Assembly (NCBI GenBank): GCA_021234155.1
Contig: JAJEKV010000098.1
Location: forward strand, 3,770,121 to 3,834,120
Origin: Isoetes taiwanensis
Taxonomy: Eukaryota > Streptophyta > Lycopodiopsida > Isoetales > Isoetaceae
Reading direction: 5' to 3'
DNA: 64,000 nt
The notes beneath the pieces are model-generated. The model was not told the origin of the DNA and did not search any database. It saw only the letters and a list, made by a program, of their open reading frames with translations. Of the stretch, positions 25,023 through 36,549 are shown one piece after another; position 1 is the first letter of the stretch; every line of letters begins with the position of its first letter. A program made the position numbers and the translations under genes.

Positions 25023-25206
25023 AAACAGTGAAGTAAATCTAAGTTGGCATATAAGTTAACTTGTTGAAAACAGTTAAGGCTTCTTAAAGATTTTTCCTAT
25101 GTGTATGATCTGGATGTAATGCCACTGATCTAATATTGTTGATGTAAAGGAATAGGTTAAATTGAAAAATACAGTTGCTATTTAAATGTGCATGCATGTA
25201 ATTAAG
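25023..25206. repeat. Short third copy of part of the D duplication
   Basis: The text gtgaagtaaatctaagttgg and the following roughly 180 bp match 35,217-35,400 (D1) and about 40,920-41,100 (D2), then diverge. The match begins exactly where the outer LINE's A-rich tail ends, so the LINE inserted into, or its deletion removed, the left part of this copy. Confidence 0.75.
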
Positions 25207-25440
25207 CAACTGACTTACGATTTTGTGGAAAGCCATGATAAGCTACTGATATGTGCACTCTACTTTGCTAGCTTATGAGATTTTACTTGGACTGCTTTAT
25301 CTGCACAAGGGTTGCTATGTACTTAGTTACATTGTATGGAGTTGAAATTATCTCTAATATGAGTGGCAACCTGTTATAGAAAATATGGCACATGTGATGT
25401 ATTGCATAAGTAGAGCTTGAAGCTTTGTATGAGAAGGCAT

Positions 25441-26160
25441 TAAGAATAGAATAGAATAGAATAGAATCAAGTTTTTATCGTCCATGGAGACCAATTGGCC
25501 TATGAGACCCAAAAAGGAGGCGATCAAGATATATATACATGTCCGAAGTTAAAAACCCACTTTAGAAGGGTTTTTTGGGAAAACCGTGACGAAATAGATT
25601 AATTGGCAAACTGCATACAAACATCTATCATGAAGGGAAAGAAATGTGTACACGTCGTGCAAGTGCCCAGGACCGAAGCTGATCCCAAATGATCCATGAC
25701 CTCTTGAAGGTATGATTCCAACACCGCATCGGTGCCGCTCAACATCTCATCGCAGGGCTGGCCGGGGCGATATCGAATGGCATCATATCTTTGGACAACT
25801 CTCGAAGGGTGTGGCATTTTGTATGCGCCACAACTCAACTTGGCGAAGAAAGACAAAGTCTCTGGCCCTTGACTCCCCAATCCATCTCCCCGTCTCAATT
25901 TGGAAATGGTGTGCACCTGTGTGGATAGAGGCAATGAATATGCGCTTTTTCATGGATAGATGAGTGCGCAGTAGCATTGAAAGCCCGCTCAATATGGGGT
26001 TTATGTGGCGCCGGTAATGTGCCATCTTGACTGCTCAAAGGTCTTTGGCATCCCATAGGTTCTTTGAGAAGCATATATCAAGGTACTATCTGAGACTGTG
26101 GCGATCTGCCTCCGTTTACTCTCGGATACACTTCGTGCTCCTCCACAATCCATCCGCTAG
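25441..26160 (-). mobile_element. Minus-strand LINE 3' part with a pentanucleotide tail
   Basis: On the minus strand 25,783-26,025 reads HHFQIETGRWIGESRARDF, the C-terminal block of endonuclease/RT proteins ('hIEvGRW...R.C..C'); further down the cysteine/histidine part is frameshifted. The 3' end is a (TTCTA)n tail, seen on + as agaat repeats at 25,443-25,467. No RT core is present, so the element is strongly 5' truncated. Confidence 0.6.
25443..25467. repeat. (AGAAT)n microsatellite, LINE tail
   Basis: About five uninterrupted pentamers at the 3' border of the minus-strand LINE; tails like this are common for some LINE groups. Confidence 0.85.
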
Positions 26161-26164
26161 CCAC

Positions 26165-26400
26165 TAAGCTCTCTTTTTCTTTTCTTTTTTTACTTTTTTC
26201 TTTGAAGGTAAGAAGATAAGCTTTTATTGATTGGAAATTTTTTACAAAGCTTTGTAAGACCCCTATCGAGGGTATTCGCCAGACCAACATGAGAGCAGTT
26301 ACATTATAAATGTAGTACTTGGTTGGAACCGATTCAACCTCTTCCAAAATAGCTAGTACTATGGGGCCATAGCCACTACCTCTTCCCAACTAGTAAGTAC
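26165..26400 (-). mobile_element. 3' end fragment of another minus-strand LINE
   Basis: On the minus strand the text ends with caataaaagcttatcttacc and then an A-rich tail (+ strand T-rich run 26,170-26,205). This is how plant LINE 3' ends look in this window. No coding domain is recognised. Confidence 0.45.
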
Positions 26401-26734
26401 TATGGAAAAAGGTTACGCCCTTTCACCGCAAAATGTTTACTCAAAAAGCTAACATGCCTCGCCTCCAAAAAAAAAGGGCAGCCTCAATATATTAAGTTTA
26501 AAATTGAACTTTTTAGTGAAATGCTTCAATGAAATAGTCTTCTAAGTGAAGTGGGCATTGAGGCTCCATTGCCACAATGTAAGCGGTGTTAGGAGACGAG
26601 TATCGCCCATCTTGACCACCTTCCGAAGTAGATGATGTGTCACCGCCAAAGGGCCCCCCCTCCGAAGAGGCAAGAAACATCTCTCCCCGCAACATTATCT
26701 CGGTATGGGCTGTGCCCAAAGATAAACATCTGCA

Positions 26735-27625
26735 TCCTAATCGTATATTATACTACCATCGCCACACGCACATGTCATCATGACAAGTACTTGAGAGTCG
26801 TGAAGGGTTGCACCTGAGGGGCAACCTCATTATGTTGTGCATGTATATTAAACATATACAACTAAAACCCCCTTGCCAAGTGGCAATACCCCATTTGGTC
26901 CCTTTTAACCTAACCCTAAAAGTTCACATATAAGGAACCAAAGGGGAAACCCTAAACCTTTCCTTTTTCGCATTTTGGGCTTCCCTAAACCATTCCGCTA
27001 AGGCAAGCTTTTGCCATTTCAGCATTGCCGAGCCCATTGAACGCCTTTGCACATTAGATTGATCAAGAGCATGATCCTCGGCAAAAGAACGAAGGCTTGG
27101 ACGATTCCTCGAGCTGGAGCTAGCCACGGATCGGGTAACTTGCGATTACGTTGTGCAAAGCCACCTCTTAGCCCTAAGAATGAGTTAGGATAGCATGTTA
27201 AATCAGTCCTATCAGCCTTAGAGATCCTAAGATCAACAACCGTAATGAAAGAACCTAACCTTGTATGTTTAGGTAAGATAGATTAGATCTTATTCAAGAT
27301 TTCAGCTCTTTGATGTTGATGATGTTCCATTCTATGCTCTCTTGTGTATGTGGGAAGGGGGATAGAGACCACAAAAACCTTCAAGAGTGAATGATCCTAG
27401 ATAGCCTCATTAATTCCCAATTAATGCGGCGTGACAAGAGCCCGCTCGGGTTGTGAGTGGCGGGGCTAGACTGGTGGAATAAGGGGGACTTGTCCCATCA
27501 TTGACTGATCCCTCTGGTGTGTAAAGCCTACCGGGGATATTAGTGGGCTAGGCTTAATGGTTTGCCACTGCGTGTGGGCAAGGTATGAGCTCGACACCTC
27601 TTGGGTGATCGTCACCTTCAATGAG
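26735..27625 (+). mobile_element. LTR-like sequence, related to 36.6-37.6 kb in opposite orientation
   Basis: Blocks in order (tatattatac, acatgtcat, gacaagtacttg, gggttgcacct, ggggcaacc, cctaaccctaaaag, gtgtgtaaagcc, ggcaaggtatgagctcgaca) match the reverse complement of 36,590-37,567. Length and composition suit an LTR of the TGTGACGTTCC type, but the first bases and the target-site duplication are not preserved here. The sequence from 27,625 to 28,880 shows no gene that I recognise. Confidence 0.5.
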
Positions 27626-28884
27626 GTTCAAGTCGAATACTGCAGTAGCATTGGCCCTCTACCCACTTGTGATGGGCATGTATGCCTCGGAGGGAGGTGA
27701 CTCTCCTTCTACCTCATCGAACTAGGGGAGATGCAACCCGGCCAGTAGCCCCCTTGGCTATGCACCCTACTACTGGTCCCAGTCCCAAGACTTTTCAACC
27801 TACTCTGCAAAGTGTGTGCGGAAGGGGGCGGATGGAGTGGACTACCCAACAACCATGTTCTTATGCCGGCCCAATCCATTTGCCATGAATTGGCGATGCA
27901 TTGACTTCGGAGACCCAAACCGTCAATCGATCCCCATGAGTCTGAGCCACCGGTAGGGATTCCCTTTGTTGCTATCTCTTATTATAAAATTATCCCCAGA
28001 TGTACGTCTTGAATCTAAGCCTAGATCGGGCTCCGGTCAAGGGCTAGATTGATCCGAACTGGTCTAGAGCTAAAGTTCAGATTTTTTGTGCATCGGCTTG
28101 CCTTCGACTTTGCATCCGAGGCAAGTAACTCCCGGGGGATCTGCTATCTTATCTCCGTTTCAAGGGTTTTATTGCATGTCTGTTTTAGGGTTTAGATTTA
28201 ACTTGGCAAAGCTCGCAAACCTTATGTTTTTATAGCCACTTCCACGAACCGGAGTGATCTTTCATCGACCAAGATGGCCTCCACCTCTTTCGGCCGATTA
28301 GGTGACTCTTACGCCATGCCGGGCCCACGATTTGCCGCAGTTCAACATTCAAGGTAAGAAGGCAGTACTTCTTGAAGCTTATGTGTTTAATTTTTAGCTT
28401 CATTCATGTCTTTCAGGCACCATCCGTTTCTTCAGATTCGGCTTCATATACTCTGAATGATTCATATCTGAATTCATATAGCTGAATTCATGCCTTAATG
28501 CTTGAGTGAATCTGAGAGTCGAAATTTTGAAGTAAGTTTTTAATCTCTTAATGTTGCCTTGAACTACCTAGGCTTGCCTTGAACTGCCTATTCTATTCTG
28601 GTGGCTTGGCTTGGTTTGAACTGCCTCTAAATGGGAAGGATTGATCAACCAATGGGTTTTCCTCCATTGAATTATTATTCACATCTGTGCTGGAAGAAAG
28701 GCATCTTTTCTAAGAATGAGACATATGAATTAGAGCAGCTCAAACAGTTTGAGGATGTGGCCTCATTAATTAGAACACATCCTCAATACAATGAGTGACA
28801 GGAGAACGTCATTGTAGATATTAAATTTTACATTATTCATGCTAAGAAGCGGATTAAAGAGCTCCAAGAAGCTGAAAAAAGAAG

Positions 28885-29706
28885 TCCTTTGCTTGCCCTG
28901 CGATTGTGTCAATAATGCATGATAGCCTCCTCCCCGTAATCGTACTCAACTTTGTAACACAGGTGGGAAGACGACCCATAATGCCTTTTAATAGCAACAT
29001 GTAAAATGCATTTTCTTAGCATTAAAATGCTCTGTTATTTTTTTACATGATGAAACTTGCTATTTTCTGTTATAGTGAAGCTATTTTGCAGCTTGTGATC
29101 TTTTGTGGAGGCCCATGTGTAGGGGCTCTTATGGGCTTTATGCCAAGGGTTGCTGCATTCAACATCCTAAGTACCATTCAGGCATGTTGCCCACTGTAGT
29201 TCATGAGACTTTATTTGTTATTGTCTCTAAGTTTCACTTACCCTCTCCGGACGTTACGCAATGTTGGTGTCATCATTTGTGATAGTTCATGCCCCGCATG
29301 ACGGGCCTAGATTAATGGCAACCGCGATTATGCTTACCATGGTTCATTGTCTTAATGATTGCAGGCGCAGAAACGGCTTAGTGGATTGGCAGCAGGCATT
29401 GCATTTGAGCGTGACTGGGTTGTCCTGGTAAGTGTTATTCAACCATGTCATTCTTCATGGTGGTAACTGGCAATAACTTTTATTCACAACTGTTTTAGCT
29501 TGCTGGTCCAAATCGCACTATTGCATTGGCCAATGCTACACTCCTTCGAAGAGTGGATCTTATTTGTAAGGTAACAAGGGTTATTTGAATTCATGTTTAA
29601 AATATTTTGTGTCTTAATTGTCATGTGGGCTGTGCAGATAACTGGTCCCTTTATTTTCGGCATCCTGCTGTCCAAGTACAACGTTGTGACTTGCATTTCT
29701 AACCAA
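28885..29706 (+). pseudogene. IREG3/MAR1-like ferroportin-family transporter, internal exons only
   Basis: Five exon-like blocks match the chloroplast-targeted plant ferroportin relative IREG3 (MAR1, SLC40 family), a multi-pass metal and aminoglycoside transporter. In order: 28,885-28,962 (MHDSLLPVIVLNFVTQ, GT donor); 29,092-29,181 (LVIFCGGPCVGALM, GC donor); about 29,251-29,427 (AMLVSSFVIVHA then GIAFERDWVVL, with one frame break); 29,499-29,570 (LAGPNRTIALANATLL); 29,638-29,706 (FGILLSKYNVVTC). Acceptors tgcag, ttttag and gtgcag are clean. The N-terminal part with transit peptide and all later transmembrane exons are absent from the window, and the last block runs into a local duplication of aagtacaacgtt. 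I read it as a truncated gene fragment; an intact gene with a distant 3' part is possible but would have to cross several LINEs. Confidence 0.75.
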
Positions 29707-29719
29707 GTACAACGTTAGA

Positions 29720-30539
29720 AATGCATTGTTAGAAATGCATTGCATTGGTTAGTATTGCATTTCCAAGCGTTGTGATGGCATGTTAGTTTCTAACCATTTC
29801 TTAGTTGGATAAAGAATGATACAATGGAAGAATAATGATAATTCTGTGTGAACGTTTGCTATTTTGAAGAGCGATAAGCAATCTAATGACCAATCATAAA
29901 CCTAAATTGTGATTGCACTCTTCCGTTCTTATGTTGTTCATGTATGAGGCAGATTCATGACAAACTTCACTTGGGTACATAAACTCTTCATGATGTTTTC
30001 AGTTGGTCATACCTAAATTTCAAAGTTTTAAAAGATCTAGCCTTGCAACCGAACATGTATTGCATGTGAATGCTTTATAGTGCATGCTCTCGCTTAATGC
30101 CACAGAAATACAGCCACGAAATGATGCAATTTCATCAAAAGTTGGACAATATGTGGGATTTGCAGAAAGCATAAAAATACTTAAGGTTGAATTACTAATT
30201 GAGCAAGCTTGGCTAGAGCATTACATTGTAAACAACTTATGTCTGCGTCCACAAATAGAATAAAATACATTAAACTAACACACGAATTTCATCAACTGTG
30301 CTTAGTGTGAAAGCCTTTTTTAGTTTGGATGTATGTGTATCGTCTACAAAGTAAAGCCAACAATTCTAGACACCATTATTACTGTATGCTTTTCCCATTA
30401 TGGCCAAAACATTTATAGGCTCCCAACTTATGCCCAGCAATGCTGGGCACCTTTACTAGTTATTTATGTTGTTGTGTTACGATGTTATGTTATGATGTAT
30501 TCACCCTTCGAGGTGACTTTATTGATGTATTGATGTCAT
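29720..30539. other. No gene recognised
   Basis: AT-rich sequence after the IREG3-like fragment. Short open frames only. I looked for the remaining IREG3 exons (C-terminal helices) here and did not find them. Confidence 0.5.
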
Positions 30540-31575
30540 GTGATCATGTTTATTCGCTCCGCGGCTAAGGTCGATCCCAAAGGAAGACGGGCAAATGACC
30601 CATCCATTCTTCCTCACCTTGACCCGCCTTGGGATTGGTGTCGGTGGATGGCCCCCCAGTTTGCTTGGTGGGGATGAACTCGCCTTCCGATACGATGGGA
30701 GCATCATAGAAGAAGTAGGGGCGCCACGAACTGTGGAATTTACCCCCGTGTTGCGTGCCAACAAAGCTTTACGCACCTCCCAAGTCATTCCAAGTGGAGA
30801 GGAAACCACTGGCCCCGGACTTTGACCCCGCATAAAAGCACATGTCCTACTAGCCTTAAATAGGTGCAACCGGTGGGCCCAATCATACAGCTCCGCCTTG
30901 TGGTTATTGTTCTCATGCCTTCCAATCTGCTGTGGCTCATAATCGGATGGAATTGTCCCAGTTCATGGCAGACAAGAACTCCATCTCCAAATATTTGTAA
31001 GCAGGCACCACTTCAACATTTTGGCCACAATAAGTGAGGGTTGGGGCCCTTGGTCGGGCGTCTTGCATCGATATGAGGACCACCTTAGTCTTGGCCAAGT
31101 TGACACGCATGTCAGTCACCTCGCAAAATATATCCAGGGCATCGAGATGGCATTGCATGTCCGCCTGAGTGTGAGCCAGGAGGTCCACATCATCAGTATA
31201 GATCAGCTGCCAGGTGATCTGGTGTAGAAGTTGAGCCCCATTGCCACCATTATCAGCAAGCCATCTCTCCAACTGATCAACATACCAAATAGTGTGGGGG
31301 AAGAGAGGGCATCCTTGGCAGACCCCGATACTGTTCTCGAATGATTGGCCCACTGGTTGCAGGCGGCCTGTGCATGTCTCATATAACTTGTACCCGCTGC
31401 TTTTTTGCGATTCAGTAGGGTCTAGCTGTTGCAAAACTTGTCCACGATTTCCGTGACACGGTGTCAAAAGCCTTAGCGAAGTCCACGTAATGTAATACGA
31501 TCTTGTCGACGATTCCTGTTGTCGCCAACCGCAGTCCGCACCAAGATGTGATCAATGGTTGAGTGCCTCGGTGAA
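30540..31575 (-). mobile_element. LINE RT C-terminal half, minus strand
   Basis: On the minus strand: STIDHILV near 31,550, a frameshifted VDFAKAFDTVS block near 31,480, GVCQGCPLFPHTIW near 31,320, LIYTDDVDLLAH near 31,200 (YADD with A to T; both aspartates kept), then thumb-like text (MRVNLAKTKVV) and a C-terminal part reading LFKASRTCAFMRG to about 30,540. The endonuclease and first RT half lie at 32,069-33,470, separated by about 0.55 kb of non-LINE sequence. This is a different LINE lineage from those at 11-25 kb. Confidence 0.75.
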
Positions 31576-32068
31576 ATCTAATTAAAAGGTAGAATAGGCA
31601 TGAAGAAGTTTTAGGCTCTATAATATGTGAAATCAGGACATCTAAGATTAGTTGACAGTTTGTAGAATTTTGTTAATGTACCAGAGTTTGGGAAAAGAGG
31701 AGTTTGATGTTATTTTTTCAGGTATCTAGGCTGCTCATAGTGTTCCTTCACATGTTTATGCTTCTTATATTGATATTGCAGATGTGATTGGTCCTGCTGG
31801 CCATGTAAAGGAAGCAATTAACATATATTCAGTCTTGAAATAACTATTATATCTGAGTGATCCTCTACATTAGATTACTAGCACAAGCTGAGCATCTGCT
31901 TATTAACCATTTGGTGAATTTTGCATGTTCTTGCCATGTTTCTCCTTTCGCAGATGACATTGCTTCAAAGATCATACACATGAATGGTTTAGAAACTCTG
32001 AGGGTATTGTTGCTTCTTTCCTGAAGGGATTTATTAATTTTGCATCAGGTTCTAAATGCTTACTCAAT

Positions 32069-33470
32069 TTATATGATTAATGGTTGCACTGGTGGCTTCA
32101 TAACATATTTATGCTTGCGTGAGTGCCGCACTTCTGCTGCCTCTGCCCATCTTGTCAACTGCTGCTCGAGGATCCCAGAGAGGAGCTTTACAAACACTAA
32201 GCTGATCATGATGGTCCGGTAATTGGCTGGGCAGTGCGGGTCTCCTTCCTTGTAGATTGGGACAATCCTGCTAGTGGTCCAATACGAGCAGAGACCTTCC
32301 CGCAATGCCTTGTTGAACATGATAGTTAGTACCGGTGCCATGGATAGTCCTGCCCACTTGAGTAATTCCGCCTGCATGTCGTCGAGGTCTGGCGCTTTTC
32401 CATTAGCTAAATGCTGCAGCCCCTGGCTACCTCCGCCTCTGTGATTTCCAAAGACCGGGCCCTGCAGGGAGGGTAATGCCACGTGCACCCTCAAGATTGT
32501 AGAGTCAGAGGGTTTAACCCCACCGGCCGGGTGGTAATGTTTCCCGTGGGCGGGCCTCCCGAGCACTTTTTGCCGGGGCAGGTCCGGACGACGCCCGTGA
32601 GGAACAACATTTCCTATTGATCCGCTAGCAGTACTTAGCCTTTCTAGCCTTAAGAAAAGTGCAATATTGCCTGACCACGTCTGGGCGTAGAGCAGGATCT
32701 GTGGACTTGGCGGAGCCGGCATTTGCATTCCTTACACTCGGCATCAAACCATTGGTTACGCAGAAAGGTCATACATTCCGAGGTTTGCCTGGCGGCTTCT
32801 CCTAAAACATCTTTTTTGTAGCAGTCTGAGGACGTCAACGAGCCTGTCTGCCTATTGCTCCAGCGTTGAGCATTGTGAGATGCTTGCCAGGTACTCCGTA
32901 AGCATCTGGGAGTAAATATGAGTATGCTCATAATCCAATCTGAGCTAGGGCATGCGAGGAGGTATTGTACAGGTGGCTGGAGCAACCTGCCAAGCCAGCT
33001 ACAAGTAGAGTGTCAGGTGGTCTGAGTCCTACTCATCCCTACCATCTGTTCCCACTCGGAAATGCTTGACAATATGCATGTCTTGCTCGGCCACCAATAT
33101 ATAGTCCACCACGCTGGATTCGCCTCCATCGTTTCTCCCCGCCTTGCAAGTGTGTTTGGCAAGAGGATGGCCATTATGCTAGTCCATTGCAAATCACTAG
33201 GTCAAAGATACTGCAAAGCAACAACAACTGCCTCCCATAGTGCGAGACCTGAATGTGAACTGATGCCCGTGGCCAAGCTCCTTCTGAAGGGATCAGTTGC
33301 AACACATAATTTGCCAAAGGGTCAAATATCATTGGTTGTTCGTGCTGGTGCGTGCATTGAAGTCTCCAACGAGCATGCCACTACCCCACTGCTTGTGCTG
33401 CTGTTTGTCATCGTATTGGCCTCCAATCTATACACATCCGCATGGGTGTAATAGAAGTAGACTGCCAATA
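32069..33470 (-). mobile_element. LINE endonuclease and RT N-terminal half, minus strand (D1 copy)
   Basis: Minus strand in order: GDFNART near 33,360 (endonuclease), VVDYILVAEQDMHIV near 33,090 and a SDHLTLYL block near 33,020 (the SDH-x-P end of the APE fold), then RT start: GKAPDLDDMQAELLKWAG near 32,390 and SRIVPIYKEGDPHCPANYR near 32,250. Several stops and shifts. It stops near 32,120 where foreign sequence begins. Confidence 0.75.
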
Positions 33471-34222
33471 AATTAGAGAGATATGTTATCCTCCTGAAGC
33501 TAGGTTGAAGGAGGCATGTATAAGATGCTGTTATGCAGGGTTGTAAGTAGACTTTAGTGTACCTACAATTGTGTTATACCATTTTATAAGATTGAGCGTA
33601 TCTTCCATGTAGTAATTTAGGTATTTACCGATTGCAAGTAGTGTGAAGGGGGATAACCTTAGAGGACTGCATGACGCTTGCTAGTAGCTTAGGCTTTTAC
33701 CCATGAACTTGGATAATTGTCCTTTGGTTCTACTGCAGGTAACAGGGTCCTCTACTCTCTGTTTTGTTTTCTTATAGAATAAGAAGATGGAATTATGCTT
33801 TTTGGCTGGAACATATGTTATGGAGTTTGTACACTGGTATTTTAACAATTTCATAATGGTTGTAAGTCAAACTTGATGTGTTACTATTGAGAAAAGTATT
33901 ATACTTGCTCAGTATATTGTTGGGGGAAGTACTATGCTAGAAATACAGGTTTTATTATGTCCTATTATGAAATTTAAGAGATATTTTTACTATTGAATAT
34001 GTGGAAAAGTTTTGAAAATTGACCTTGTCTAAGTCTTAATACATATGCACCGTGTCTGGATCCGCTATGCTTGTTTTCAAGTATAATGGTTGGGCTTTCC
34101 AGACCAGTGGGTTTTTTGTTTTGTCTTCAGCGTATTGGTTACATCAATATCTTAGATAAAGGTTGGATATTGTTCAGGCGTTAAAATATCGATTGAAACT
34201 TTGGATTTGTTTATTTTATAGG

Positions 34223-34560
34223 AAATGGACAAGGTTGCTGAACTGGATGGCAACAATTACTTGATGATTAAGGAGTTGGATATATTGAACTATGACAATT
34301 GCAAAGTTCTCGGCCCTAATGTTGTTGTATAGACCATTTTGGAATATATCAGAAATAATGAATTTAGAAAGGCATTTGCCCAAATGCTTAGAAAAGGCAT
34401 TTGCCCTTGGAGTATGGCTATTGGATTTAAGTGAAGATGATATTTATAACGTGCAAATGCATGCTACTTCAGACCTCCACTCGTACAGAAGTACCAGAAC
34501 CTTTCGAGGGACATTGCACAATATTGTAGTATGTGCTCTGTACTAATAAATGGATAGACT
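34223..34560 (+). pseudogene. Unrecognised exon-like fragment (D1 copy)
   Basis: After a clean acceptor-like tttatag the text reads EMDKVAELDGNNYL then LNYDNCKVLGPNVVV, then breaks (a stop replaces Q, later frames shift). The D2 copy (39,744-40,085) is better preserved. I do not recognise the protein. The clean start behind a pyrimidine tract suggests a real exon of some gene that was caught in the duplication. Confidence 0.4.
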
Positions 34561-36549
34561 CGAAATTTGGCAATATAGGATGGGTAGGGCCTTGGCTGCA
34601 ACAAGGTATTACTCCCCTTGTTGCTTCCATATGTGATGTCAAGATTTTGACATGTTTTTTCTGAGGCCTTCCAGATCTACGGTAGGAGGCAAGGCGACTG
34701 GTGCTAATATAGCCTGGAGGTTTCGAAATGCATTGAAACAGCTTAAAATCCGATGGCACCGGAGGATCGCAAGGGCATTTTAAGAACATAGGGTTCTCTG
34801 TATAAAGCTAGGGTTCAACCATGGCATTCTACTGTAATAATGTCCAGTAGTGGCTGCATGTCAGGATTAAGTTTGGCATACCATGGCAATTGGCAGCTTG
34901 CTATATAAGGGGACGAAAATACTTTGGATACAGTGAAGTAGGTCTGGTCACTTATGATGGCAACAAGCAAAGGAAACATGTTGTGCTTAGAGCTGCAGCA
35001 AAACACAAGAATTCTCAAGCAAAATGTATTTTAGTGATGCTAAAGATGCTCCTGGTGTTGGCAAAGCACTTGATCTCCTATTAGCAAAGCAAGTTTGAAG
35101 TTGAGTTACATTAAAATACTGCATTGTCTTATAATATTGCTTTCATTTTGCTGCATAGGCAGATAGGCATTTGTTAGAAACAAGGTTTGGAAATTTTTTA
35201 TGACTTGTATGTGTAAACAATGAAGTAAATCTAAGTTGGCATATAAGTTAACTGATTGAAAACAATTTATGCTTCTTAAAGATTATTGCTATGTGTATGA
35301 TCTGGATGTAATGCCATTGATCTAATATTGTTGATGTAAAGGAATAGGTTAACTTGAGAAATACAGTTGCTATTTAAGTGTGCATGCATGTAATTAATTG
35401 TGGTAATGGTTTTGAGACTATAGGATGGTGATCTCATCTTGGATATTATTGATATAAATATTTAGTTGTTATCCCTTACCAACATCAGATTAAAACAAGA
35501 TTAAAGGGAATGTTATATGACATATTTAAACTATTATTGGAGCATGTACATTCGGCAACAGATGTAGCGTATCACACACCTCATCTCAATGGGTAAGCAA
35601 GTGTACCAATGTTGACTTGTTGTTGCTCAACGAAATTCATATGTGTAGGTCAGCAAAGAAACTAAAATTGATGATTGGTTATATTTTGCAATTGACAAAC
35701 CCAGTTGTTAGTTTGAATGAACAAGGACATGCCAGGGCACGTGTTATTTGTCACAATTCTAAAATAGGAGGCTACTTTATAATTCGTAATAAACACCACA
35801 CATAAACACTAGACATAGACAGACACTTGACACAACAAATATATGTATGTGCTTAATAAACCATTTGTCCCAGAATACAGAAACTCAAACATTGGAAGTT
35901 TATAGAGGGTTATATTCTTGACAAAAACGTTGGAACGTAAAATTATAACCAATAAAAAGGATGACGTGGAAATGCCAAGTGGCCTTGTTTAATGAAAAGG
36001 GCAAAAAGGCCGCCACATTTTGGGACCAAAAAGAAACGGGATTTCGTAATCGGGAAGCAAAGTTGACCGTCCGATTATCAAACGAAAGGCATGTACTTTC
36101 GCGGAAAGCATCGGAAGATGCGACGGCTTTAACCGTCCGATTTCCGAAAAGGCAAGGCGCTTACTTTATTTCACGGTCTTCGATAAATAAGAATTTCCCC
36201 ACACTTGAGAGCCCTTTCGCACTCCACGCTGAGGGTCCTTTCTTTTGTCCAGTTTAAGGCGAGCCCGCACTATAGTCTTCTCAAAATTTTGTTGCGATTC
36301 CGGTGGGTACCTCTTTGTAAGCCCTTCAATTGATCAAAGTTGCTCCTTTTCCCAAATTTTTAATGAGGATTTTCTCCCACGGATTTCCTCGCAAAAGAGC
36401 CTTGGAATTTGGAACGATAAAACTAGGAGATCCAAATTCTCAAAGGGTGTTAAATGTAAACCAAGTTGATCTAGTATGAAAGTGGGTTCTTCGAGACGGG
36501 AACAAATTGAGTAGGTACAGATAAGGGTTTTGATGGCAAGGATAATCCA

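Larger units (their letters stand above)
14206..25023 (+). mobile_element. Outer plus-strand LINE, interrupted by a nested LINE
   Basis: The ORF1 part lies left (14206-15747) and its C-terminus resumes at about 20215; ORF2 starts near 20450 and runs to about 24280; an A-rich tail (ccttcaaaaaaataaaaat) ends near 25023. The interruption, about 15.75-20.21 kb, is another LINE. The element is degenerate (several stops and at least one frameshift in the RT) but keeps the full order ORF1, endonuclease, RT, zf-RVT, 3' end. The 5' edge against the minus-strand LINE near 14.2 kb is approximate. Confidence 0.85.
32059..36549. repeat. Segmental duplication D, copy 1
   Basis: From cttactcaatttatatg to gataatcca this block is repeated at 37,572-42,239. 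Contents: the minus-strand LINE endonuclease/RT part (32,069-33,470), a non-coding-looking middle, an exon-like stretch (34,223-34,560), a region also present at 25.02-25.2 kb, and a right part rich in gacgtggaaatgcc-type text. Copies differ by small indels, again concentrated at CAG/CTG sites. Confidence 0.9.

Noticed and set aside
26513-26719. Minus-strand frame of 69 codons
   Set aside because: No family match; lies in repeat-derived sequence between LINE ends and the LTR-like block.
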